From Niveispirillum lacus (GTDB lineage Bacteria > Pseudomonadota > Alphaproteobacteria > Azospirillales > Azospirillaceae), in the NCBI RefSeq assembly GCF_002251795.1, contig NZ_NOXU01000017.1:1-64000 (forward strand): a DNA stretch of 64,000 nucleotides. Direction: 5' to 3'. This document shows, piece after piece, positions 8,221 to 16,082 of this stretch (its first letter is position 1; every line of letters starts with the position of its first letter). Both the position numbers and the translations under genes were made by a program. The notes beneath the pieces are model-generated. The model searched no databases. It saw only the letters and a list, made by a program, of their open reading frames with translations, and was not told the origin of the DNA.

Positions 8221-8356
8221 CTTCTGCCCAGGCTCTGCTTATGGGCTGGCCCAGCCCAGCCGGTATTGTGAACAGGGTGCCACCCGATCCCTGGCCTTTG
8301 GCTTCCATTCATGATAAGAATAAAATCTTATCTTCTGTTGCCGGGGAGCCATTCTC

Positions 8357-8827
8357 ATGCCCGACCTCACACCAGAACCCGTCCAAACCCCTCGTTTTCC
8401 AGGACTGAAATCCCGTACCCTGGATGAGGCGGGGTGGCATGCGGTGGCGTTGGCGCTGGCGGATGGGGTGCCGGTGGGACAGGTGGCGGCTTGGTGCGGC
8501 CTGTCGCGCGGGGCTCTGTGGCGGGCCCGCCAGCGCTGCCCGGCCTTTGACCATCTCTGCCGGCCCGCACCGGTACGGGCGCCGGCCCTGGAGGATGATC
8601 TGGCCCCTCTGCGCCAAGGGTTTCTGCGCGGTCTGGAACAGGCTGTCCGGGTCGGGGATATTGATGCCCTGCTGCGCGCCGCCGACCTGCTGGGGATCGG
8701 GGAGGCGGATTTTGAAACCATCCGCTTCGACCGGTTTCACGATGTTGCGCAGGGCGATGCCGGGCCCTCCCTGTCGCTGTTGGATGAAACAGAACAGCTT
8801 TTCCCGTTGCATCCGGTTGCGCAGACC
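8357..8827 (+). CDS. Possible small HTH-like protein, 3' end unclear
   Basis: The first 155 codons from ATG 8357 read like a real protein with a possible helix-turn-helix (VPVGQVAAWCGLSRGALWRA) and a leucine-rich C-terminal part. The frame has no stop before 9856, but beyond 8828 it is antisense to a clear glycosyltransferase gene and turns into low-complexity sequence. The original 3' end may have been replaced when the polysaccharide genes arrived, or the frame may be chance. Its place just after the second origin would suit a plasmid accessory gene. I do not recognise a family. Confidence 0.3.
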
Positions 8828-10768
8828 TCAGTGTCCCTCTTCGATCCGGGCCGCGATGAAGGGGAAGCCGTTCAGGATATGGGCGGGGCCGGTGGGCAGG
8901 GCGCGCAGGAGGCTCAGCATGTCGCTGACATATTGGGCGGCGATGATGATGGTGGCCGTTGCCATCAGGGCGGGGTCCAGATCGTGCGGCCGCCGCACGG
9001 GCAGCCCCTGCATTACCCCCTGCCGGCTGCTGTCCAGGAAGCCGGCCAGCCGGGCACGGGCCGCCGGTCCCAGGGCCGCATGGACGATGTCTCCGCCATG
9101 CCCTGTGCCATAAAGCCAGAGCGGGCCTGTGCCGGGCAGATGGTCAAAATCCGCCTGCCGGCACAACAGGGGCAGGGTTCCGGCCAGATCGGGGCGCAGA
9201 TCGGCGATGCCGGTCAGGCGCGCTGTCTCCCCCACCCCCTGGACCAGAGCAGGCCAGGGCCGGGACGGCTTTTCGCCGCCGCTCAGCGCCTCCGCGCCCA
9301 GACAGGGTCCAGGCAGGGGCAGCAATTCCACCCCGCCAGGGCCGGTGGCCAGCAACGGGCCCAGGTCCAGGGCCAGCGACAGCCAGTCCGGCCATTGCCC
9401 GTCCAGCCCGTCCAGCCGGGTGGCGTGCAGGGCCAGACCGCCAGCCCGCAGCCGGGCCAGGGCCGCGTCCCGGCCTGCGGGCACGGGCTCGCCGGGGCGG
9501 GGCGCCAGGGCCCGATCCTCATCCGGGTCCAGACGATAGCCGCATTCCAGGTCAGGCCGGGGCCAAAGACCGGGGGCCAGCACCGCCCCGGCCTGACTGT
9601 CCGCCAGGGCCTGGGCCATGTCCGCCGCAGATCCGGGTGGCCAGTCGAGACCGGCTGGACGCAGCATCAACCCGTCCAGCCCGTCCAGGGCCGTGCGCAG
9701 CCCCGCCAGATCGGCCTGGACCGGCAGGGGGCGGCGGTTCCCGTCATCCGCCACGATCGCCCCCGCCTCGGGATACAGCACGCCCAGCCGCAGGCGCGGG
9801 GCCGCGCGCCCCCCCGTGGCCCGCCCAGCTTGCAGCTCGGCCAGCAGGTCGGGTAACGGGGCCAGCAATGCCTCCAGGCAGAGATGGCGGTTGAAGATGT
9901 CCTGCGCCTCGGCCGCCATGGCACGGGCCTGGGCGGGATGGGTCCGGGCCCAGTCCAGTTGGGCCAGGATATTGTCGGCTGCCGCCGCCTCGCCGCCGTC
10001 CGTGTCCACATACAGCACGCGGTCAGCGAACCAGTGTTCGATAAAGGGGTGACGGTCGGCGATGATCAGGGCGCCGGCGGCGGCCAGCTCAAACACCCGC
10101 ATGTTGGGCACGGCCTCGGCCCGGTGCTGTGGCAGGTGCAGGCACAAGCCCATTCCTTGCCGGTGGGCGGCCTGGATGACGGCCTGTCCGTCAAAGGGCA
10201 GCGGCCCCTGCCAGGCATTGGCCAGATGCGACCAGCGCTCCGCCGTGCCATGCAGGGCCAGGACGCCCGCGTCGGCCAGCCGGGTCAGCAGGGCCGGATA
10301 ACGCTGCCCGTCCCAGTTGGACCCGACATAGAACAGGCGGCTGTCGGGGCGCAGGGTGGGGGCAAGGGTGCTGCGCGGCGAGCTGGGATGGAAGGGCCGG
10401 GTCGGGGCATCGGGGCGCAGGGCCGCCAGATGCGCTGTCAGCGGCAGGCCGGAGACCAGATAGCCATCCTGGGCCGGCAGATGGCGGGCGGCCCCGGCAC
10501 GGGCCGCCGGGGACAGCCGGGCCACCAGCCCGACCGGGTTCCAGGCGCAGCCCAGCCAGACATGGCGGGTCAGCTTGGGGGCGGCCTCGGGATAAAGATT
10601 GATGACGGCATCGGGGCCGAAGGCCTCGATTTCGGCCGACCGTGTCTGGATGGCCCCCACCCACCCCACCCGTTCCACCGCCACCGCCATCCGCAGCGCC
10701 AACTCCCGCTCCGCCACCGGATGGCCGGGCGCCTGCGGGTTAAACAGGGAAAGACGGAGGGGGGGCAT
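8828..10768 (-). CDS. CgeB-like glycosyltransferase with C-terminal Rossmann-like module
   Basis: The 646-residue protein starts with a GT-B-like half. Its key segment, VPNMRVFELAAAGALIIAD near residues 225-245 followed by an acidic WFADRVLYVDTD stretch, resembles the Glyco_trans_1_2/CgeB-type nucleotide-sugar half-site. The middle (about 330-540) has no clear relatives. The last 105 residues repeat the module seen at 4275 and 16079 (LWLYGTGHGGDIV, AGFLDSSRQGVMQGLPVRRP, IIIAAQYVSDML). The linker PDL..L.CRQADFDHLP also resembles the one at 4275. Its ATG directly follows the stop of the gene at 10769, so the two form one minus-strand operon. Confidence 0.7.
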   Translation of the reverse strand: MPPLRLSLFNPQAPGHPVAERELALRMAVAVERVGWVGAIQTRSAEIEAFGPDAVINLYPEAAPKLTRHVWLGCAWNPVGLVARLSPAARAGAARHLPAQDGYLVSGLPLTAHLAALRPDAPTRPFHPSSPRSTLAPTLRPDSRLFYVGSNWDGQRYPALLTRLADAGVLALHGTAERWSHLANAWQGPLPFDGQAVIQAAHRQGMGLCLHLPQHRAEAVPNMRVFELAAAGALIIADRHPFIEHWFADRVLYVDTDGGEAAAADNILAQLDWARTHPAQARAMAAEAQDIFNRHLCLEALLAPLPDLLAELQAGRATGGRAAPRLRLGVLYPEAGAIVADDGNRRPLPVQADLAGLRTALDGLDGLMLRPAGLDWPPGSAADMAQALADSQAGAVLAPGLWPRPDLECGYRLDPDEDRALAPRPGEPVPAGRDAALARLRAGGLALHATRLDGLDGQWPDWLSLALDLGPLLATGPGGVELLPLPGPCLGAEALSGGEKPSRPWPALVQGVGETARLTGIADLRPDLAGTLPLLCRQADFDHLPGTGPLWLYGTGHGGDIVHAALGPAARARLAGFLDSSRQGVMQGLPVRRPHDLDPALMATATIIIAAQYVSDMLSLLRALPTGPAHILNGFPFIAARIEEGH

Positions 10769-11545
10769 TCAGTCCAGCCTCAGGAAATCATCCAGGGCCT
10801 GGAAGGGGAAAACCTTTTCCGTATGCAGCCCGCTTTCTGGGCTCAGCACGCGGATATCCAGCCCGAAACCGAAGGCGGCATTATCCTCGGCCACATACTG
10901 GATGCAGTGCAGATGCAGGTTGGGATCGACCTGGGCCGGGTTGGGCACCTGATAGACATCGCCCGGTTGCTGGTAATCGTCGAAGAAATAGTTGGGATTG
11001 TGGGTCACGGGTCGCTCAATCCGCAGCACCTGCCCGCCCGCCGCCGCCGCCTCGGGCAGCATCTCCTGGTACCGGCAGTCGATGCCCAGCACACCGATGC
11101 GGCGATAGCCCAGATAGCCCGCAAAACGCAGGCTGGCGCTACCAGTCGTATACCAGCCGGGATGGCCCGACCGGAAAAACGGATCGGGCCGATGCTCCAG
11201 CCCCAGCGCGGTGCAGCGCCGGGGGTCATCCGGCATATCCATCACTTGGCAGAGGAAGGTGATGCGCGGATCGCGGGCCAGATCGGGGTGATGCTTCAGG
11301 ATATGCCAATGCAGGAAGGCCCGGCGGAAGCGCCCCTCCCCGATCATCCGGGCGATGGCATCGGCATGGCTCACCACTACCTGCGGGTCCAGGCAGGCAT
11401 AATAGGCGGGATACCAGCCGATCCGCTGCCAGAACCGGTAGGCAGCATTCATGCCCAGCGCATTGATCTCCTGGAAGGCCGGGAAATGGTCTTGCCTCAG
11501 TGAGGGGCCGTTGCCCAGGACCAGCAGCTTCGCGTCGTTGCCCAT
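10769..11545 (-). CDS. MptE/DUF115-like glycosyltransferase-type protein
   Basis: The 258-residue protein opens with KLLVLGNGPSLRQDHF, the hallmark loop of the DUF115/MptE-like fold, which resembles sialyltransferase-like GT-A/GT-29/42 enzymes. Later GSASLRFAGYLGYRRIGVLGIDCRYQ matches the second conserved block. Maf flagellin glycosyltransferases, which use CMP-nonulosonic acids, carry the same domain. A NeuA-like CMP-sugar synthetase lies nearby (12658), so a CMP-sugar donor is plausible. A paralogue sits at 15162. The start 11545 faces the plus-strand operon at 11585 across a 39-base divergent promoter gap. Confidence 0.68.
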   Translation of the reverse strand: MGNDAKLLVLGNGPSLRQDHFPAFQEINALGMNAAYRFWQRIGWYPAYYACLDPQVVVSHADAIARMIGEGRFRRAFLHWHILKHHPDLARDPRITFLCQVMDMPDDPRRCTALGLEHRPDPFFRSGHPGWYTTGSASLRFAGYLGYRRIGVLGIDCRYQEMLPEAAAAGGQVLRIERPVTHNPNYFFDDYQQPGDVYQVPNPAQVDPNLHLHCIQYVAEDNAAFGFGLDIRVLSPESGLHTEKVFPFQALDDFLRLD

Positions 11546-11584
11546 TTCCCTCGTCCGGTCGGTCTCACCCGCCGGTGCCCGGCA

Positions 11585-12661
11585 GTGGCATTGATACGGC
11601 TATCTGCTTACTATATACGGAAAATATCGCTGAATGGCAGTCTGCTGCCGGTCGGCGGGGACCGGAGTATCGAAGTGCCGCGCGTCTCCTTAATCATCCG
11701 CTGCTATAACGAGGCCAAACATATTGGCCGGCTGCTGGTTGGGATCGAGAGGCAGACTTTCCGCGATATCGAAATCATCATGGTGGATAGCGGCTCCACC
11801 GATGCCACGCTGGATATCGCGGCGCATTTCCCGGTCAAGATCCTACATATCCCGCCCGAACGCTTCTCCTTCGGCCGCTCCCTCAACCTGGGCTGTGCTG
11901 CCGCCACGGGCGATATCCTGGTGATCGCCAGTGCCCATGTCTATCCGACCCATGCCGACTGGCTGGACCGGCTGGTGGCCCCTTTCGATGACCCTACCGT
12001 GGCCATCGTCTATGGTGGCCAGCGCGGGGATGCGCGTACGCGCTATTCCGAACACCGGCTGTTCGAAAGCTGGTTTCCTGACCGACCCAACCCCGATCAG
12101 CAGCACCCTTTCTGCAATAACGCCAATGCCGCTGTCCGGAGGTCCTTCTGGTTGGAAAGACCCTATGACGAGGCGCTGACAGGGCTGGAGGATCTGGAAT
12201 GGGCCACGCATATGCGCCGCCTGGGTCGGCGCATCGTTTATGACCCCGCTGCCTGTATCATCCATGTGCATGAAGAGACGCCGGGCCGGGTGCTGAAGCG
12301 CTATCAGCGCGAAGCCATTGCCTTGCGCGCCATCATGCCCGACCTGCGCTTCGGTTTTCCGGATTTCCTGCGTCTGCTGACCGCCAATGTGACCAGCGAC
12401 CTCTGGCACGCCCTGCGTGCGGGCCGCCTGCCGGATGTCGCCTGGGAAATTCTCTGGTTCCGCTTCATGCAGTTCCTGGGGACCTGGCGCGGCCATCGCC
12501 AGCAGGGCGAGGTACCGCAGGCCCTGAAGCGGACCTTCTTCTACCCGGCCGGTGCGGCGTCGTCCGTCTGGATCGACGAGGATGTGCGCAGTAAGCTGCG
12601 CATCGATTATGGCAGTTCGCCTATTCCCGGCGTGCCGCGGAAAACAGAGGGACCGGAATGA
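11585..12661 (+). CDS. GT2 family glycosyltransferase (rhamnosyltransferase-like)
   Basis: The 358-residue GT-A enzyme has the N-terminal block VSLIIRCYNEAKHIGRLLVG, then VDSGSTDATLDIA. The PERFSFGRSLNLGCAAATGD region and the following SAHVYP replace the classical DxD line. FCNNANAAVRRSFW and TGLEDLEWATHMRRLG (acidic ED motif) follow, as in polysaccharide GT2 enzymes. The reported start is GTG 11585; the conserved part begins about 30 residues later, so the true start may be internal. The stop overlaps the ATG of the cytidylyltransferase gene (ATGA), indicating an operon running to at least 14303. Confidence 0.83.
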   Translation: MALIRLSAYYIRKISLNGSLLPVGGDRSIEVPRVSLIIRCYNEAKHIGRLLVGIERQTFRDIEIIMVDSGSTDATLDIAAHFPVKILHIPPERFSFGRSLNLGCAAATGDILVIASAHVYPTHADWLDRLVAPFDDPTVAIVYGGQRGDARTRYSEHRLFESWFPDRPNPDQQHPFCNNANAAVRRSFWLERPYDEALTGLEDLEWATHMRRLGRRIVYDPAACIIHVHEETPGRVLKRYQREAIALRAIMPDLRFGFPDFLRLLTANVTSDLWHALRAGRLPDVAWEILWFRFMQFLGTWRGHRQQGEVPQALKRTFFYPAGAASSVWIDEDVRSKLRIDYGSSPIPGVPRKTEGPE

Positions 12662-13338
12662 CCAGGATTGTCGCCATCGTGCCCATGCGGCATGACAGCC
12701 AGCGTGTGAAGGGCAAGAATTACCGCGAATTCGTCGCTAAGCCCCTTTACCATTATATTGTCGGCACCCTGCTGGACTGCCCCTCCATCAGTGAGGTGGT
12801 GATCGATACCGACAGTCCGGTGATCTTAGAGGAGGCGGCGCGCCTGTTCCCCTCCGTCCGCCTGCTGGAGCGGCCGGAAAATCTGCGCGACGGCGCCACC
12901 CCCATGAATGATGTGCTGCTGCATACCACCAGCGTGGTGCCGGCCGATTTCTACCTGCAGACCCACAGTACGAACCCGCTGCTGACCAAGGCGTCGATCG
13001 AACGTGCCATCGCGACCTTCCAGGAAAAGGCGCCGGCCTTCGACAGCCTGTTCTCCGTCACCCGCCTGCAGACGCGGCTCTGGGATCAACTGGCCCGCCC
13101 CATCAACCATAATGCCGCCATCCTGCTGCGCACCCAGGATCTGCCGCCGGTCTATGAGGAAAATTCCTGTATCTACCTGTTCACGCGGGAAATCCTGGCC
13201 CGCCGCCGCAACCGGATCGGCGATCGTCCCCTGATGTTCGAGATTGATGAGATCGAGGCACAGGATATCGACATCGAAACCAATTTCCTGCTGGCCGAGC
13301 AGTTGTTCCGCCTGCACCGTCAGAGTGGAGAGGCATAA
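12658..13338 (+). CDS. Acylneuraminate/KDO-type cytidylyltransferase
   Basis: This 226-residue enzyme belongs to the NeuA/KdsB family, which activates acidic sugars such as nonulosonic acids or KDO as CMP-sugars using CTP. The N-terminal nucleotide loop IVAIVPMRHDSQRVKGKNYR matches the family pattern (IPARxxSxRxxxKN). IDTDSPVILEEA, LQTHSTNPLLT and the acidic FEIDEIEAQDIDIETNFLLA end follow the family order. It overlaps both neighbours by 1-4 bases. No nonulosonate synthase (NeuB) is in the window, so the sugar may be made elsewhere or be unusual. The adjacent DUF115 proteins are candidate users of its product. Confidence 0.8.
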   Translation: MTRIVAIVPMRHDSQRVKGKNYREFVAKPLYHYIVGTLLDCPSISEVVIDTDSPVILEEAARLFPSVRLLERPENLRDGATPMNDVLLHTTSVVPADFYLQTHSTNPLLTKASIERAIATFQEKAPAFDSLFSVTRLQTRLWDQLARPINHNAAILLRTQDLPPVYEENSCIYLFTREILARRRNRIGDRPLMFEIDEIEAQDIDIETNFLLAEQLFRLHRQSGEA

Positions 13339-14303
13339 TGACCGCCCATGTCCTGATCCCCTGCCGCCAGCTGCAATCCTGTATCGACCAGTTCCGCGGC
13401 TGGCTGGCGGACCATGGCATCACCATTGAGCTTCCGCCCACCCTTCAGCATCTGACGGAGGAGGATCTGGTCCCCATCATCGGCCGGTTTGACGCCATCG
13501 TTGCCGGCGACGATCAGGTCTCGCGCAAGGTGATCGAGGCGGGCACGCGCCTCAAGGTCATCTGCAAATGGGGCATCGGCATTGATGCCATCGACACTGC
13601 GGCTGCTGCCGAGCGCAATATTCCCGTCTACAATACGCCCGGCATGTTCGGGGAAGAGGTGGCGGACATGGCGCTTGGCTATGTCATTCTGCTGGCCCGT
13701 CCCCTGCACCTGATCGACCGCGGCGTGCGGGACGGGGTCTGGAGCAAGCTGCGTGGCACTACCCTGTCTGGCCTGCGGGTCGGCGTGGTCGGCCTGGGCA
13801 GCATTGGCCGGGCGGTGGTGCGCCGGCTGGGCGGTTTTGGCCTGCTGGCCTATGGCAGCGATCCCCATGCCACCCCCGATCCGGACTTTGATGCCCGCAC
13901 CGGCCTGACGCGCCTGCCACTGGCGGAGATGCTGCCCCAGGTCGATTACCTGATCGTCACCTGTAATCTGACGCCCGACAGTTTCCACCTGATCGACGCG
14001 GCGGCCTTGGCCCGCCTGAAGAAGGGCGCCAAGGTCATCAATGTCTCGCGCGGGCCCATCATCGACGAAAAGGCGCTGATCGCGGCCCTGGCATCCGGTC
14101 ATGTCGGCGGCGCCGGCCTGGACGTGTTCGAGGAGGAACCCCTGCCCGCCGACAGCCCGCTGCGCAGCTTCGACAATGTGATTCTGGGCGCCCATAATGG
14201 CTCCAACACCCATGAGGGTGTCGACCGGGTCAATGTCGCCGCCTTGCGCAATCTGCTGCGCGGCCTGGGTATTGCGGAGAAATATCCGCCGGCGGGCGGG
14301 TGA
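13338..14303 (+). CDS. D-isomer-specific 2-hydroxyacid dehydrogenase (SerA-like)
   Basis: This 321-residue NAD-dependent enzyme interconverts 2-keto and D-2-hydroxy acids. The Rossmann motif VGVVGLGSIGRAVVRRLGGFG is at about residues 153-173. The signature stretch KKGAKVINVSRGPIIDEKAL and the region with catalytic His (ILGAHNGSNT) are present. Glu in GLDVFEEEPLP completes the Arg-Glu-His set. It begins in the TAATG overlap with the cytidylyltransferase gene and ends in the GTGA start of the next. Its place between a CMP-sugar synthetase and a sulfotransferase suggests it makes or modifies an acid building block, not serine. Confidence 0.85.
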   Translation: MTAHVLIPCRQLQSCIDQFRGWLADHGITIELPPTLQHLTEEDLVPIIGRFDAIVAGDDQVSRKVIEAGTRLKVICKWGIGIDAIDTAAAAERNIPVYNTPGMFGEEVADMALGYVILLARPLHLIDRGVRDGVWSKLRGTTLSGLRVGVVGLGSIGRAVVRRLGGFGLLAYGSDPHATPDPDFDARTGLTRLPLAEMLPQVDYLIVTCNLTPDSFHLIDAAALARLKKGAKVINVSRGPIIDEKALIAALASGHVGGAGLDVFEEEPLPADSPLRSFDNVILGAHNGSNTHEGVDRVNVAALRNLLRGLGIAEKYPPAGG

Positions 14304-15079
14304 GCTCCATGGTATCCCCTTCCCTCCCCGGTACGGCTTCCGGGTCCGGCAGCGGCAGGATACTGATCAATTCGATCCCCAAATCGGGAACCTATCTGCT
14401 AGGTAAGCTTCTGGAATCCCTTGGCTTCCAAGGGGGAGAATTCCATTTTCGCAATAGCCATTACTGGGACTGGACCATCGATCGCACTCTGGAAGAGCAT
14501 ATCGAGAACCAGAAAAAATTTAGGGTCGATGCCTCCTTCGGGGAAGCGATCGAGCGGGTCGGGCCGGGTTATTTCTACGCCCATCTCTATTTCGATGAGG
14601 CCACGGACCTTATCCTGAAAAAGCAGGATGTGCGGACCCATTTTTTCCTGGTGCGCGAACTGCGCGAAGCCCTGGTGTCCATGTACCGGTTCCAGTTTCA
14701 CCAGCGCGGTAAGGAAGAACCGGAGGAGAACCGGCAGGCCCTGTTCGCGGCCTGGATCACGAAACATGCTGCTTCTCATCTGCATGGGATGGGGATGCAG
14801 ATCCCCTGGGTCTCGCGCAGCTCGCTGACAATTCCCTATGCCGATCTCATCGGTGATCGCGGCCCGCAGGCACAAGCGGATCTTCTGGCCTGTATCGCAG
14901 GAGTGTTGGACCTGGACCCTGATCATGTCCAGGCGGTTTTCCATCGTTCGGCCATCGGGTTGAAGACCCGGACCTATATCGGCAGGCCCTCCCGGATTGA
15001 TGATTACTGGTCCGATGCGGCTGAGACGGTTTTCCTCGCTCTCGGGGGCGACCAGATGAACAGGCAGCTCGGGGGCTAG
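14300..15079 (+). CDS. Sulfotransferase-like protein
   Basis: The 259-residue protein contains ILINSIPKSGTYLLGKLLES near residue 22, the 5'-phosphosulfate-binding P-loop of PAPS-dependent sulfotransferases. HFFLVRELREALVSMYRF (residues about 112-130) corresponds to the 3'-phosphate-binding Arg/Ser block. It would sulfate the polysaccharide or its lipid-linked unit. GTG 14300 overlaps the upstream stop; ATG 14309 is an equal alternative. It shares the operon with the CMP-sugar synthetase. Divergence from classical sulfotransferases is high. Confidence 0.72.
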   Translation: MSSMVSPSLPGTASGSGSGRILINSIPKSGTYLLGKLLESLGFQGGEFHFRNSHYWDWTIDRTLEEHIENQKKFRVDASFGEAIERVGPGYFYAHLYFDEATDLILKKQDVRTHFFLVRELREALVSMYRFQFHQRGKEEPEENRQALFAAWITKHAASHLHGMGMQIPWVSRSSLTIPYADLIGDRGPQAQADLLACIAGVLDLDPDHVQAVFHRSAIGLKTRTYIGRPSRIDDYWSDAAETVFLALGGDQMNRQLGG

Positions 15080-15161
15080 CGCGTCCCCTTTAATTCTTCC
15101 GCGCCCCCCTTCGGAAGGCTATGATCCATCAATATAATCCGGGGCCTGGAAGGGGAAGAAC

Positions 15162-16082
15162 GTGCCGGCTGATGAATTCCAGGGATTGGATGAAACCGGG
15201 CTTCAGCAGCTTTATGCGGAAACGGTGGCCGACCTACCCCTGCGCGCGCCCATTTTTCTGCCAACCGAGCGCATGCCCCTGGCTGACCGTGTGCGTGGTG
15301 TGCTGGCGGTGCGCGATCTCTGCCGCAACCGCCTGGAAAGCCTTTACAAGCCCCGGCTGCGCGCGCTGAAGGCCGGTATCGGCAATCACAACCGCTGTTT
15401 TATCATCGGTAACGGGCCCAGCCTGAATCGTACGGACCTCACCCTGCTGAAGGGGGAGACGACATTTGCCGTCAATGGCTTTTTCCTGAAGGCCCGTGAA
15501 CTGGATTGGAAGCCCACTTTCTATGTGGTGGAAGATCATCTGGTAGCAGAGGACCGGGCGGCGGAGATTGAAGGTGTCACGGGTTCGACCCGGCTGTTTC
15601 CCGCCTATCTGCGCTACTGCCTGACGGAACGCGACGATACGGTCTTTTTCGATCACCGGCCCCGGACCCGCTATCCGCATGGCTTTAATTTCTCCACCGA
15701 TGCGGACCATTGCACCTATGCCGGCTGCACGGTCACCTTCACCTGCATGCAGCTGGCCGCCTATATGGGGTTCCGGGAGATTTATCTGATCGGGGTGGAT
15801 GCCAGCTACAAGATCCCCGACGATGCCAGCCAGGGCAGTCAATATGGTGTCGGCATCCTGGACATGGCGTCTGATGACCCCAACCATTTCCATCCCGATT
15901 ATTTCGGCAAGGGGTACCGCTGGCACGATCCCCAGGTGGATAAAATGATCGAAGCCTATGAGGAGGCGCGCCGCACCCTGGAGGGGACAGGCTCGACCAT
16001 CTACAACGCTACCCTGGGCGGCCAGCTGGAAGTGTTTGAACGGCGTGATTATGCGTCCCTGTTCGCCGGGGCCGGACGATGA
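15162..16082 (+). CDS. MptE/DUF115-like glycosyltransferase-type protein, second copy
   Basis: The 306-residue protein has CFIIGNGPSLNRTDLTLLKG around residues 82-101 and YMGFREIYLIGVDASYKIPD near 205-225, the two DUF115/MptE-like blocks. A helical N-terminal 75 residues precede them. It is a paralogue of the protein at 10769 but differs throughout. GTG 15162 has GGGGAAG upstream. The stop overlaps the next ATG (ATGA), so it is cotranslated with the three-domain enzyme at 16079. A role as a CMP-sugar-dependent transferase is inference from family and neighbours. Confidence 0.7.
   Translation: MPADEFQGLDETGLQQLYAETVADLPLRAPIFLPTERMPLADRVRGVLAVRDLCRNRLESLYKPRLRALKAGIGNHNRCFIIGNGPSLNRTDLTLLKGETTFAVNGFFLKARELDWKPTFYVVEDHLVAEDRAAEIEGVTGSTRLFPAYLRYCLTERDDTVFFDHRPRTRYPHGFNFSTDADHCTYAGCTVTFTCMQLAAYMGFREIYLIGVDASYKIPDDASQGSQYGVGILDMASDDPNHFHPDYFGKGYRWHDPQVDKMIEAYEEARRTLEGTGSTIYNATLGGQLEVFERRDYASLFAGAGR

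Noticed and set aside
8828-9856. Extension of the plus-strand gene at 8357 to a 499-residue protein
   Set aside because: Beyond 8828 the frame is low complexity and antisense to a gene with conserved glycosyltransferase and module motifs.
9884-11503. 539-codon plus-strand frame
   Set aside because: Antisense to the CgeB-like and DUF115-like genes, which have family motifs and an abutting operon arrangement.
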